From contig NC_025263.1 of assembly GCF_000740895.1 (NCBI RefSeq), positions 186,001 through 250,000 on the forward strand: a stretch of DNA of 64,000 nt, read 5' to 3'. This DNA is from Theileria orientalis strain Shintoku (taxonomy: Eukaryota; Apicomplexa; Aconoidasida; Piroplasmida; Theileriidae). The notes below the pieces were generated by a model. The model saw only the letters and a list, made by a program, of their open reading frames with translations, did not search any database and was not told the DNA's origin. Shown here piece after piece: positions 32,704 to 43,301 of this stretch (position 1 is its first letter; the number at the start of each line of letters is the position of its first letter). The position numbers and the translations under genes are program-made.

Positions 32704-33129
32704 ATGGATTCTGACGTTTCCATCGACAACCTGGTCAGTCTTGTCGAATATGTGTCGCTGTGTGACTCGTACATTAATACTGACCCACCGGCGCAACTCT
32801 CGAGCGCAAATAGGAATATCGCAGCGGAAACGCCGTTATATGAGCGGCTGGACACCCACACTGCCCATTCGTCGGTCGTTTCGGAGGATTCCCCCGTTTT
32901 CTTGCCGGAACAAGTTGAAACGGGCCGCGTTCTACAGGACGATTCCGTCTGCACCAACCTAGTCTGCAGTTCTACCATTTCAAGTCTAGAGCGTAAGGTT
33001 AAACTGTTGGAGACTCAGAATTCGCAGCTCATCGTCAACACCTGCTCCCTCTACAACACACTCACAAAGCACATAGAATCGCTAAGGGAGGAGCTACGTC
33101 GCAAGGATGAAGTGATAAATAACATGTAA
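32704..33129 (+). CDS. Small coiled-coil protein (141 aa), unknown
   Basis: Single exon. Residues 1-90 are Asp/Ser/Thr-rich and probably disordered. Residues about 94-141 are a strong heptad helix (SSLERKVKLLETQNSQLIV, KHIESLREELRRKDEVI) reaching the C-terminus. No family recognised; such short coiled-coil proteins are often cytoskeletal or scaffold components. Coding is supported by GC-rich codon use and an ATG just after a T-rich leader. Its stop is 13 bp from the stop of the opposing RING gene. Confidence 0.65.
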   Translation: MDSDVSIDNLVSLVEYVSLCDSYINTDPPAQLSSANRNIAAETPLYERLDTHTAHSSVVSEDSPVFLPEQVETGRVLQDDSVCTNLVCSSTISSLERKVKLLETQNSQLIVNTCSLYNTLTKHIESLREELRRKDEVINNM

Positions 33130-33141
33130 AGTACTACAAAT

Positions 33142-34339
33142 TTAAATAGGTGATCCGTAGTATACGTTAAGTACTTCATGTGACATGATGCACACCTGAA
33201 ACCTTGTGAGCTCTGCTCGCTAACCTTGTTTCTCAAGAACGCCAACGTCACATTTAGCGGTGGAATATAGTTAGATTCCTGCACAATTTGTTATTTTTAA
33301 CTCATAGCTACTTTAATCTCAAATTTACCTTCAGGTAGATACACATATTGGCGTGTGTGGGAATGTTTATTGACGTTTTAATGTACATTGACAGTTGATG
33401 TATGGTCAAGGACCCGTCACAGCACAGCTGAACATATTTTTAATTTTATTTATGCATTTCTTACTCCGTTTGGCTCTATTTGAGGTAGCGTTTTGTCCGA
33501 TATTAGTTTGTACAGCAGTTTATCGTAGTCTTTCGACTTTGGCAAGATGTGTCGTATTCTCGTCCTTCTTTTCTTAAAATCCTTTTTACATACATTCGTT
33601 TCAAATTTATTTTGTATCCAGAATTCGTCTAAACTCAATACGTTGGCTAGATATTAGTTTTGCTTTTACTCACGTGATTCTACGTCTTTTATGTTTACTT
33701 TAGGGTTTTTGTCTAGGTAATTTCTTCTAATCATTTCAATGTTAGGATCATTTTTTATTCCTATTTAATTTTTTCAAATGTGTGTTTGTTTTTTACCTTT
33801 ATTTATTGCCACTGTAAATGCGTCGCTTAGCTTCTCAAATATCTAAAATTTTTGCTTTTAGTTGTTACACATTTCAATTTACCTCCACATTCGTAACTAT
33901 TCTTGATATTATTGAGTCGTATATTGGATCCGCCTTAAGGAATCTTTTGGATGGTACGTGCTTTCTGCATTTCGGGCACTCGTGCAGCCTTTATTGCGTA
34001 TATAATTATGATGATGCTTATATAATTTTTATTTTAATTTTTTATTTACTGATATATCTCCTTTGCTTACCCTATCCTTACGCATTTTTGTATACAGTTC
34101 AAGCAAAATCTGTGTAGACAAGTTTTTATTACTACACACCTTAATACTATTCCTGAGCATATTGGACAACTTATTTCTTCTCTTAATCCTGATCCGTTCA
34201 GTGTTGCGTCGATATCTTCGTATTTTGCTTGGTTTGGTATTCTAGGTGCTCTCAGCACTTCGTACAGGGTCAATCCGTATGTTAGAGAGCCGTTTAATTC
34301 ATTTATTTCACTCAAACTCATATTATTTAATATTTCCAT
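33142..34339 (-). CDS. Polycomb-type RING finger plus RAWUL E3 ligase (RING1/DRIP-like)
   Basis: Eight exons: 34071..34339, 33883..33988, 33797..33842, 33674..33760, 33465..33646, 33329..33427, 33225..33278 and 33142..33195; 298 aa. The RING (about 60-110) is of RING1 type: EEISCPICSGIVLRCVVIKT, CLHRFCLNCI, then across the first intron GLHECPKCRKHVPSKRFLKA and DPIYDSIISRI. This matches the RING1 sequence, including the post-RING VSKRxLRxDPxFDxLISxI helix. The C-terminal third resembles a RAWUL ubiquitin-like fold: LCCDGSLTIHQLSMYI, PPLNVTLAFLRN and a final NVYYGSPI strand, compared with the ELYY end of RAWUL. RING1/BMI1 proteins ubiquitinate H2A; the plant DRIP ligases share the architecture. 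Which role applies here is open. Confidence 0.8.
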
Positions 34340-34441
34340 GGTCGGAGGCGCTCATTTAAATGAAATTAATCAACAGTGGTGTAATTTTACTTAATTATGG
34401 ATGATAAATATGAGGAAATTATTTTTTTGGATATATTCGTT

Positions 34442-35284
34442 TTACGTGCTAGCCATCTTCTCCGTGTTGAGCACTTCCACTATATTTTCGAGTGCTTCTT
34501 CTTCCAGGATCGTCATTCCGTCTGATTTTAAAATTGCCACTTCTATACTCTTTGACGAGATTTCTACCACTTCAAACAGTGCCTTCACTGCCAGCATCAA
34601 AGATTCGTCCGGACTTAGGTCTTCTTTATAGTTTTTTTCCAGATACTCTTGCACGTGCTAAATATATTATTGAAATGGCTAGATTACCTTAGAGTTTTTT
34701 CCAATTGATTGCGCCTTCCAAGATGAGTAAATTCCAGAGGGTTCTGTTTGGAACAATCCTGGTTTCCCGTTCGAGTCGAAGCCCACTATCAACAGAGAGA
34801 CTCCAAACAGCCTTACTCCTCCGCGATGTGTATATTTCTACAGTTTATTTTCATATTTTGGCTAGGGTTTTTACCTGCTGCAGTCTTGCGATATACTTTG
34901 CTATATATCCTACGTTAGCCGGTTCGTCCATGTTCAGTTTGTATCTCTGGCATTCGAGTCTCGTCTAAAAGCGATGTTACTGTGATGATTGTACCTTGTT
35001 AGCCAGAACCCTGGCATCTGCGTTTAGCCCAGCGAACGCCAAGGCGAGATTTTCGTCCAGTTGGAGTATTTTCTTGTTACACCTAAGAGTTATTTATGAC
35101 CCCCTGTTACGTACCTTGCGTCCTGGAGCTTGGTGGTGCTCTTTCTTTCGGCTGCTATAACAACCGCGTTGTTTGACTTAACTCCGACGACACATCCTCC
35201 TCTCTTCACGGCTTCCATTGCGTATTCCACCTGCATCAGATGCCCGTCCGGGCTAAAAATAGTTATGGCTCTATCATAACTCAT
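34442..35284 (-). CDS. PSMA7: 20S proteasome subunit alpha4 (PSMA7-type)
   Basis: Five exons: 35115..35284, 34995..35082, 34875..34964, 34688..34837 and 34442..34657; 237 aa. The N-terminus [20 protein letters not shown] is the alpha-subunit gate signature in its alpha4 form. [36 protein letters not shown] and [15 protein letters not shown] follow. The C-terminus [28 protein letters not shown] also matches PSMA7 (human 248 aa). The alpha ring gates entry to the catalytic chamber. It starts 206 bp from the alpha3 gene on the other strand. Confidence 0.92.
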
Positions 35285-35490
35285 GATAACTTATTTATTA
35301 ATTAATGTACTGTTAAAACTTATATTTCTGTGCATTGGATTCAACGTCATGGGGGTTTGTTTTTGATTCCAGTTTTATTATTTTTTCCCTTATTTCATTT
35401 CTCACACTTTTTAGTCTATTAGTTTATTTTTCATTTGCGCTTCCCTTTCCGGCTTATTTTATTTCAAATGTCACTTATTTTTATATAATA
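35285..35490. promoter_or_regulatory. Bidirectional promoter of proteasome alpha4 and alpha3
   Basis: Two 20S alpha-ring genes start back to back here, 206 bp apart, so a shared promoter would couple their expression. The stretch is T-rich on the + strand; I find no obvious palindromic or known proteasome element. Confidence 0.45.
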
Positions 35491-36364
35491 ATGTCCAGAA
35501 GGTACGACTCACGTACTACCACCTTTTCTCCGGAAGGTCGCTTATATCAAGTCGAATATGCTCTCGAGGCCATAAATAATGCCAGTCTTACCGTCGGCGT
35601 TTTATGCAACAGCGGTGTCGTTTTGGTTGCCGACAAACCCATCAGTTCCAAGCTCCTGGACCCTGGGAAGATTAACGAGAAGCTCTACAAGTTGGATTCT
35701 CACATATTCTGCGCAGTTGCCGGTCTCACTGCGGACGCCAACGTTCTGATAAACATGTGCAAGCTCTACGCTCAGCGACATCGCTACTCCTACGGTGAGC
35801 CTCAGTCCATTGAGGAGCACATCGTTCAGATCTGTGATCTTAAACAGGTACGCCCTCACATTCCTAATATTGCCTAGAGTTACACGCAATTTGGCGGCCT
35901 CAGGCCCTTCGGAGTCAGCTTTCTTTTCGCCGGGTGGGACCACAACCTCGGATTCCAGCTTTACCACACTGACCCTTCGGGCAACTACTCAGGCTGGAAG
36001 GCCACTGCCATTGGGATGAACAGTCAGTCTGCCCAGTCGATTCTCAAACAGGTATTTATCTCACCCCTAACGCGCACATTTGTACACTTACTGAATAAAT
36101 AACACGTACGCCACTAACACTATATTATAGGAGTGGAAGGACGACCTTACTCTCGACCAGGCCATCAAGCTCGCCATTCGAGTCCTCACCAAGGCCATGG
36201 ACTCCTCTACTCCTCAGGCCGACAAGATTGAGGTGGGCGTGCTTTCCAAGGGCGAGGGCGGCCTGTTCGAGCCCTATGTTGAGATGCTTCAAGAGGACAC
36301 CGTCGACGGGTTGCTAAAGTCCATTGCTGAGGAGGAGGCTAGCAAGGCAAGTGCCCCCGGCTAA
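35491..36364 (+). CDS. PSMA4: 20S proteasome subunit alpha3 (PSMA4-type)
   Basis: Three exons: 35491..35847, 35878..36051 and 36131..36364; 254 aa. [20 protein letters not shown] with EYALEAI is the alpha3 start. It continues with [35 protein letters not shown] and [18 protein letters not shown], then a helical end with EEEASK. Human PSMA4 is 261 aa. In-frame codons upstream of 35491 encode a hydrophobic T-rich leader that I treat as 5' UTR. The end is ambiguous only in that AAG|GCAAGT near 36346 could be a GC donor; the simple stop at 36364 gives a normal length. Confidence 0.93.
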
Positions 36365-36388
36365 CTATTCGCTCCTTAAACCTTACTT

Positions 36389-37189
36389 TTAACACCTTAC
36401 TATCATTCCGCAGCCTACACGCTACTTATTCCCACCCCTCTTACCTAGAAAGAACCCGAAGCTGACTGCTCCTCCCACCTGTGAATGCAATTTTCCACTG
36501 TCGGCGCTTACCACTGATATTGGAAAGATCAGGATGTTTCGATTGCGCAGCGCTCCGTAGCCTCCTGTCAGGGCTCCGAAAATGCCTCCCACTGCTCCTC
36601 CCTGTGTTCGCCGTCTATTGCTCACCCTTACCATTTTCCATCCCAGTTTAATGCTTTCGTAGCAGTTCTTTGCCCTCGGGCTTTTAAACAGCTTGTTTAC
36701 GATTTCCGCCGGCTTATTGTACAGCTCTTTTGACTTGTCGGTCAGCCTAGTGTGTAAATTACTGGGTGCGGCGGCGCTTAATCTTACAGGTATTCTGAGT
36801 AGTCCTTCGACTCGTAGCCGGATCCGTCTGAGCACACACTGTCAAAGGGGGCCGCTTACCATTCACTTTAGGTGGAGGTGTAAAACCCTTGAACTCGTAA
36901 GTCGTGGAATCCGACTGCTTTGCGTTATACCCCTTTGGTGGTTCTGAAGTGTTATTTTATGCCTTGGAAATAAAAATTAAATACATACTTGGAGGCGGCA
37001 CTAATCCTCCACCTGAGGGAGGCGATGGCAACTTATCATCATAAACAGAAACACCTTTGCTTCTATTTCCGCCAAGCAGTGAAGTGAGTGACTCCCTGAA
37101 AAAAATAAACAATTTAAAGGAAATCTGATGATGGAATCAAATAACTAGAATTGGTATTAAAAGGGGCTTTGCTAGTCTCACCAGGCCAT
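36389..37189 (-). CDS. MGR2: MGR2/ROMO1-type TIM23 component with a Pro/Gly-rich N-terminal extension
   Basis: Eight exons: 37182..37189, 36989..37095, 36860..36943, 36788..36827, 36632..36746, 36512..36601, 36445..36478 and 36389..36414; 167 aa. The C-terminal 70 residues match ROMO1/Mgr2: [20 protein letters not shown], then [31 protein letters not shown] and the terminal CGMIVRC (human ends GMGIRC). Mgr2 is the gatekeeper of the TIM23 channel in the mitochondrial inner membrane. Two glycine-zipper TM helices are visible. The first coding exon is only 8 nt (ATGGCCTG). About 95 residues of Pro/Gly/Ser-rich sequence precede the family domain, which is unusual since human ROMO1 is 79 aa in all. 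Confidence 0.82.
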
Positions 37190-37399
37190 TATATATGAAT
37201 CAAACAAAAAACAATGAATACGATTTATTTCAAATACAATTGTCTATAAAAATTAGTACATATGATAAAAAAATACAAATTTATGCACCATACTATAAAT
37301 GCTTTTAATTTTTTAAAAAATCAGTTATTATTTTTATTAGAATGTATATTATTTTTTGTACCATATTATCTTTTCATGTTTTTGTATTTTTAGTTTTAA

Positions 37400-40300
37400 A
37401 TGATGCTTGACAAGCCTAAAATTATCTTATTACAGTTTTTATATAGAACCTACAATATTAGATTCATTCGGCGTTTTTTAAACAACTATGTTTTGATATT
37501 TCCGAAATGGATGGGCATAAAGAACATTCACTTATATTTACCTTTATTGATCCTGTTCGTTTTTTGGTTATATTATGAGATATTTTATGTTTCGCCGGTA
37601 TGTGCCTATTATTCTGGGCCGGATTTACCTTCTCTCCTAAATAAATTTAAATCCGTTGGTAAAACATACCGTCCCACGATATATTTGTTTAACTCGAGAC
37701 TCCAATGGGTTTTTCTGAAGCTGTTTTGTAAACTGTTTCACTACTATAACTTTACCAAGTACAGAATTTCGAAAGGATCATTGTCCCTTCACAGTATTGT
37801 TAGCAAAATTGGCATATTTATAAATCTGAGAATTTTAAAGTCCTTTTTATTTAAAAAAATATTCACATCGCAGCCTTTGCTGAGTTTGAGGGAGGTTGTG
37901 GAAGGACATAATGGATCACTTGTCGTCCTCGACTGGTATTTGCCGAAATGGGTGGCACCCGAATGCGAAGAATGCGGGCTTTTTAAACAGGAGGACCATT
38001 TATTCACACACGATCACACACCGACTGTAGCATCTAGGGTACCTACTCCCAGTGACTCTCACACAACTCAATACACAAATAGAGCTTATAGATCAGAATT
38101 TACAAAAATGGAAACGATAGAAAGCGTAAACATCCCGGAGAGGTTTGACAGATCGTACTCCGACGGAAGAATCACAGGCGATTCCTCAGTTTCAGACGTG
38201 TCGTCGAGTTATTTTTTTGAGCAGGACGATTTAAACGACATAGATGGTCATTTTGTTAAGACCCCGGAAATAAATAAGTTGCTGAGTGACAGATCGTCGA
38301 CTTCCATGCAATCCATAGAATTTGACGAGGTCAACCGGCAGAACGCCGACTCATCAAACGATAACATGTCTTCCGCTTTCTGTACGGACGATAAGTTAGA
38401 AAACTCGGAGGACGGAGGCTCCTGCTCCGGAGGCCCCAACCCTAAGATCGTCAGGGGCGTCCTGGTTATAATCGGGGACATGAACATCTCGTACAGGATA
38501 AGCTCCACGAGGGCGGGCTGCTACTGCAACTCGGAGAAGTACGTGGACAAGAAGAACGTGTGCGAGCTGTGCAACGAGAACTACAAGAAGGACTACGAGG
38601 GCTACAACGTGGAGCACCCGGGCTTCGCGACGCTGAGGTGCCTCATCAACGACGCTCTCAGGTCGGGATACGTCTGCGTGCACCTGCACCTCAACGTCAA
38701 CATGGGAATGGCGTCGGAGGCGTTCCCGGACGCCACGACCCTCAGGTCATTCCCGATCTCGCTCTACAGCGACGTCCTCATTGACCTGGACTGCGCCCTC
38801 AACAAGGTCACCGACAGGTTCCCCAACTGCAACCTCGTCACGGTGGGCATCGCCTTCGGGGGGAACATCCTGATGGAGTACCTGTCGCTGAGCTCGCAGG
38901 GCGGCACCTACAAGGTACACTCCGGCTCAGAGTCGGACATTTCGACGTATATCGCACCATCCAGGGACCAGGTCCCACACACGGCCAGCGCCGACACGTT
39001 TGAAGCGACCTCGGTCAGGGCTACCAGGTTCCAAAGATCCCTGTCCCACGTGGAACCAGCCCTGAAGCAGTTCGACAACGTGTCAGAGATGTCGCACAAC
39101 TCGGTGGCGACTGACCAGAACCGAGCAGTGTCACTCTCATCAACGTCGTCCCACAGGCACAGAAGCTCCTACAGGAACCCGCAGACGGTCGCTTCAAACT
39201 CCTCGATTTACGAGTCTATTAAGGCGCTGGACGCATCCCTGAACCTCCAGAACCCGGCCCTGAATAAAATGACCACGGAAACGCTGGTCGACGACCACTT
39301 TCTGATGGACTTCAACAACGAAGACTACTTCACGGAGACGAAGATCGTGTACCCGGAGCAGAGCCCACACCTTGTGCTGGACCCGGAGAAGATATCAGCA
39401 GCAGTTTGCATCAACTTGAACTTGAAGCTGTCGGGCAATGTGCTATACAACATCTCCAAGCGCAGGTTCAGGAGGTACGACCTGTACAAGAGGTTCTGCC
39501 AGTCGAGCTTCAAGGAGCAGCTGTCGGAGCTCCTCAGCAACATCCACTGCAGGAGGACCAACGGGAACATCCAGAAGGACTGCATCAACTTCAACTGCTG
39601 CCACTACAGCAAGATGGTCTCCAGGTTCGGCCTCATCAAAAAGTTCTTCTACCACATCTTCTTCATCAAGAACAAGATTAAGCCGAGCGTGGACAACTAC
39701 TCGACGGAGAAGCTGATAGCGCAGCTGCACCGCGAGTACCGGCAGTCCTACCGCGACCTGCGCAAGGAGAAGCGGGACTTCATCAACTACGGAGTCATGC
39801 TCTTCGACAAGCTCGGCGTGCGCAGCTCCTCGGACTTCAAAATCTCCGTGCTCATGACCCTGAAGCACAGGTTCGAGCGCGAGGGCATCGACAACAAGGT
39901 CAAGTTCAGGCAGGTCACGGAGCCCCCGATTTACAAGCGCATAAACAAGAAGATTAACACGAGTCTGAGGCTGGGGAAGTCGGTCTTCTCGCGCCGGCCC
40001 TCCAAGCTCGGCTTGAACGCGCACAGGATTCTCGACTACAAGATCACCAAGTACATCAACAGCCTCATCAACTCCGAGTACACGCGGAACCTGAACAACA
40101 TTCGCGACAACATTGAGTACATTAAGGTGCCCACGCTGCTCCTGTACTCCCTGGACAATCCGATGTTCACTCTCCGCGACATTGACATCTTCGAAGTAAT
40201 CAAGTAAGTTCGCCGGCGCACTCACTTGTCGTTTAGGAATCCGAACATAGTGTACTATATTTCGCAGAGCGGTGGCTACTCCACCTTCCTCTCAGGTACG

Positions 40301-40409
40301 TCCCGGGCACCTAATATGCGTTATTGTAGGAATCCAGCCTTCGATATGGTTCATCGGCCCTGTGTTGGAGTTTTTGGATGAAATGTCCACGAAGAGCAAG
40401 ACGTTTTAA
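37400..40409 (+). CDS. Large membrane-anchored alpha/beta-hydrolase (ABHD1/3-EMB8 type), probably inactive
   Basis: Three exons, 37400..40203, 40237..40295 and 40330..40409; 980 aa. After a basic start, a TM span lies at 44-64 (HLYLPLLILFVFWLYYEIFY). The ABHD1/3 core is split by low-complexity inserts: VVLDWYLP (about 175), then a long Ser/Asp-rich acidic insert, VLVIIGDMN, YVCVHLHLNVNMGM and the elbow VTVGIAFGGNILMEYL (about 480). After another insert come PTLLLYSLDNPMFT and NPNIVYYISQSGGYSTFL. The elbow has Ala where GxSxG needs Ser, and SGGY replaces the catalytic HGGH. Only the Asp of DNP persists. Human ABHD3 is about 410 aa. A structural or scaffold role at a membrane is likely. Codon GC rises sharply after 38400. 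Confidence 0.78.
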
Positions 40410-40854
40410 CCAAAACTAGTGTTTTTTCAAGCTACACATATTTGTTTACGCATTTTTGCTACGTTCCCAGCCTCTGTGCATCGAATCACGGCCCGTGACC
40501 CATAGTCACTGCCAAGGCGGCCGTTAATTTATTTTACCTTTGTCGCTGGAAATATGTACCAGTTTTCTTCCAAATGTGTGTCGTTCATGTTGGGTGGCAG
40601 TCGCCTCCTCTGATTCACAAATTATTAACACTAATTTCCACCTTTTTAGATTTTTATTATTTATTCGTTTTTATCATATTTTTATTCGGATTTTAAAAAG
40701 TTTTACGCCTTGCCTTTAATCACTTTTGATTGTATTTATAATTTTTTTTGTAAGGCATTTATTAAAATCCTTTTGCTTTTGGCCAGTTTATAATGGTTTA
40801 TTTTTAAATTAAACGCCCCTATTGACTGCTTTATTTATTTTGTAGAATTATAAA
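40410..40854. other. Gap with a GC-rich hairpin element inside AT-rich DNA
   Basis: Positions 40460-40620 are far less AT-rich than the rest of the gap. CACGGCCCGTG (40487-40497) and GTGACCCATAGTCAC (40495-40509) are two inverted repeats that share GTG, so they could form alternative hairpins. On the minus strand a 17-codon stretch from ATG 40588 ends at a plausible donor (40538), but no acceptor yields a credible protein. The rest, to the ERD2 start, is AT-rich promoter and leader. Nature unknown: a small RNA, a 3' UTR element or a tiny gene. Confidence 0.4.
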
Positions 40855-41625
40855 ATGTCCATGAACATCTTTCGTCTCAGTGGTGATATGTGCCACGTCG
40901 TCAGTCTCCTTCTTCTCATATGGAAGTTAAAGACTTCCAAAAACTGCCTGGGAATCTCCGCCAGGATGCAGGAGCTGTATCTTATTGTGTTCGTATGCAG
41001 GTACTTTGGCTTTCTCCCTAACTTACTTTCAGGTACATGGACTTGTTTCTTTACTTCATAAGTTTGTACAACACCATCATGAAGGTTCTCTTTCTCGTTA
41101 TAACCGCCTTTTCCATTTATCTAATTAGATTTAAGCCCCCTATTAGTCAAACATATAACAGGAAGATTGATAAGTTTTCCTACGAAAAGTATTTGCTCGG
41201 CCCAGTCCTAGGTTTGTTTACACTTATTTCTACTCGTCTTACTACTCTCTCAAGTTTCATCTCACACTGTTACTTCAGCTTTGACTCTTTTGACTACTAA
41301 GAGTTATAAATTTTTTGACATAACTTGGACATATTCCATATGGCTCGAGAGTGTCGCCATTCTCCCTCAGCTCACTATGCTCTATCAACAACGTGAGGTT
41401 GAGAACATCACTTCCCACTACGTCGCGACCATGGGACTGTACAGGGCATTTTACCTCATAAACTGGGTTTATCGCTACTTCTTCGAGACCCCTTCCTTCG
41501 TGTGCATTGTTTGCTGGGTCGCTGGCTTCATTCAGACTGCCCTCTATGTCGACTTCTTTTACTATTTCGCTAAGTCGAAATGGTATGGAAAGAAATTAGT
41601 ACTGCCATTCACAGGCGACGTATAG
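40855..41625 (+). CDS. ERD2: KDEL receptor ERD2 (ER lumen protein-retaining receptor)
   Basis: Three exons, 40855..41000, 41033..41211 and 41279..41625; 223 aa (human 212). The sequence reads [77 protein letters not shown] and [14 protein letters not shown]: all the KDEL-receptor signatures, including the retrograde-signal D of YVDFFYYF. Seven TM helices are visible. It returns escaped ER residents from the Golgi through pH-dependent binding. Confidence 0.95.
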
Positions 41626-41639
41626 ATTTTAATATCATT

Positions 41640-41800
41640 TTATATTGTATCTGTTTATCTATGTTTGAGTATGATACATGTGTTTTACACATTCTTGTGT
41701 ACATATATACACATTAACACTTACACATCTACATGGATATACAGGTATATGCTTAAGTGTATATACATATATATATAATCAACCATAAACAATGGTACTC
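41640..41800. repeat. CA/TA-rich simple sequence between ERD2 and TFB4 stops
   Basis: Alternating purine-pyrimidine microsatellite-like DNA (runs of ACACAT, TACATATATA) in the convergent 3' gap. No ORF. Confidence 0.5.
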
Positions 41801-41829
41801 CAGTGCATACACGTACGCATTAGATTAAG

Positions 41830-43143
41830 CTAGTTGTGTGTAAAGTCCGCCTCGCTGGAAAGCTTCTGCTTCAACAGCTTCCTGGTCAGCCGGGAGCTGA
41901 AATTTGTTAACCCCTCACAACGTACCTGCAAACCATGCAGACCATCCTGTACTTGCCCTTGTCGTCCACTTCGGAGCAGTACACTGTGCGTATTGATGTG
42001 ACTTCTGGCGCAAATCCTACCTGCGAAGCAGCACGGGCAGAGGTACGACACCTCGACGGTTTTGTAGTGGCAGTAGCATATTGCGGTGTTTCCGAACTCG
42101 AACGAGAGCTTCGTCGAAAGGATCTCGCCCACCTCCTCTGACGGCAGCAGCCAAAACTGCAATATTCTATTTTCACGTCAAGCTTACCGATATCAGCTGC
42201 GACAGTGACTGTTCTATGTTCGACGTCTCCACGTCCGACTGGAATATCTTGGAAAGGTCCAGGTACTTTGCGTTTGTTATCGTGCTAAGCTGCTCCAATA
42301 TCCTCTAAACACCAGTGGTTGTCAACTCTTTCGGACTTACCGATGGCTGGCCCAGTGCCAGCGTGTTAATTGTTATATTCTGAACGTGGGTTAAACGTGG
42401 TGCTTATTGTGTGTGCCACCTCGTGTGTGTAATGTGATCTTACACACTCTCCATCATCGGCACAAGCGTGCCTTCGTTCTTACCTGCTTCAGCGCCGTGA
42501 ACGCTATGTTCATCAGTCCTATGTATTGCGATTTGTAGTTTTCCCTCGACGATACGTCGAATATGATTATCTTCCTTCCGAAGCCTGCTTTCGACTTCGT
42601 GATGCGATTCAGATCTATGTTGTTTTTTACTTCATTTGCTTCAAACTTACATAGGCAACCCATCGATATTGCTGACGTCAGGTTTGAATCTGATTCTGAG
42701 TTGGTCAGTCCCTTGCTCACCAAGTCCACTATCTCGTTCCACATCGCCGTAATTGTCGTCTCTACACACTTCGATTGTGCGTCGATTCCCGAGAAGCACG
42801 ACGGAAGCCAGTCTTTGTATATACTTCCTTCGTATATTATCTTCCTAAATGTGTTTATTTCCTCATTTTTTTCCTTTTAAACTCACGAGCCTGCGTTATT
42901 CGTTCCTATCATGCAACATTTGTTTCTCACTGACATATATCCGAACGATTTTAAAAAGTCCACTACTACGCTATACAGGTTGTGTAAGTATATTTTATGG
43001 TTCGGGTCTTCTGGCTTCGGCGTCACTCCCGATGACCATGCTGTCGGCGACAGGTCCAGAATCAACACCAGTGCATCTTCTGTTGTTTTCGAATCAGAAT
43101 TTGCATCAGAGCTGCTGCTGTACTGGTTATTTAGGTCATTCAT
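41830..43143 (-). CDS. TFB4: TFIIH subunit p34 (TFB4/GTF2H3)
   Basis: Seven exons: 42887..43143, 42484..42844, 42341..42379, 42188..42304, 42021..42156, 41926..41983 and 41830..41896; 344 aa. The vWA-like domain begins ALVLILDLSPTAW and contains RKIIIFDVSS and QYIGLMNIAFTALKQN with INTLALGQP. FWLLPSEEVGEILS leads to a C4-type zinc module: CYCHYKTVEVSYLCPCCF, VYCSEVDD, MVCMVC. Tfb4 pairs with p44 (Ssl1) in the TFIIH core for transcription initiation and nucleotide excision repair. Human p34 is 308 aa. Intron 2 (104 bp) is the only long one. Confidence 0.9.
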
Positions 43144-43301
43144 CCTTTATTTTTATTTTTTTACTATTTTCGATCCCACTGGTGCCGTCGTTCAACATTC
43201 TTCCAATATTGATTCAAATATTAATTATTAATGATACAGAGTCACATATTTTTTTACTATAGCACATATTTACCAATAAATACTCTTTAATTTATTTTTT
43301 G

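Noticed and set aside
39443..40225. 260-codon minus-strand ORF opposite the hydrolase gene
   Set aside because: GC-rich shadow frame; the + strand carries the ABHD landmarks and proper splices.
40538..40588. 17-codon minus-strand start with a donor, possibly a micro-gene
   Set aside because: Available acceptors give only a 21-residue product or a frame conflict, so I list the region as an unexplained element rather than a CDS.
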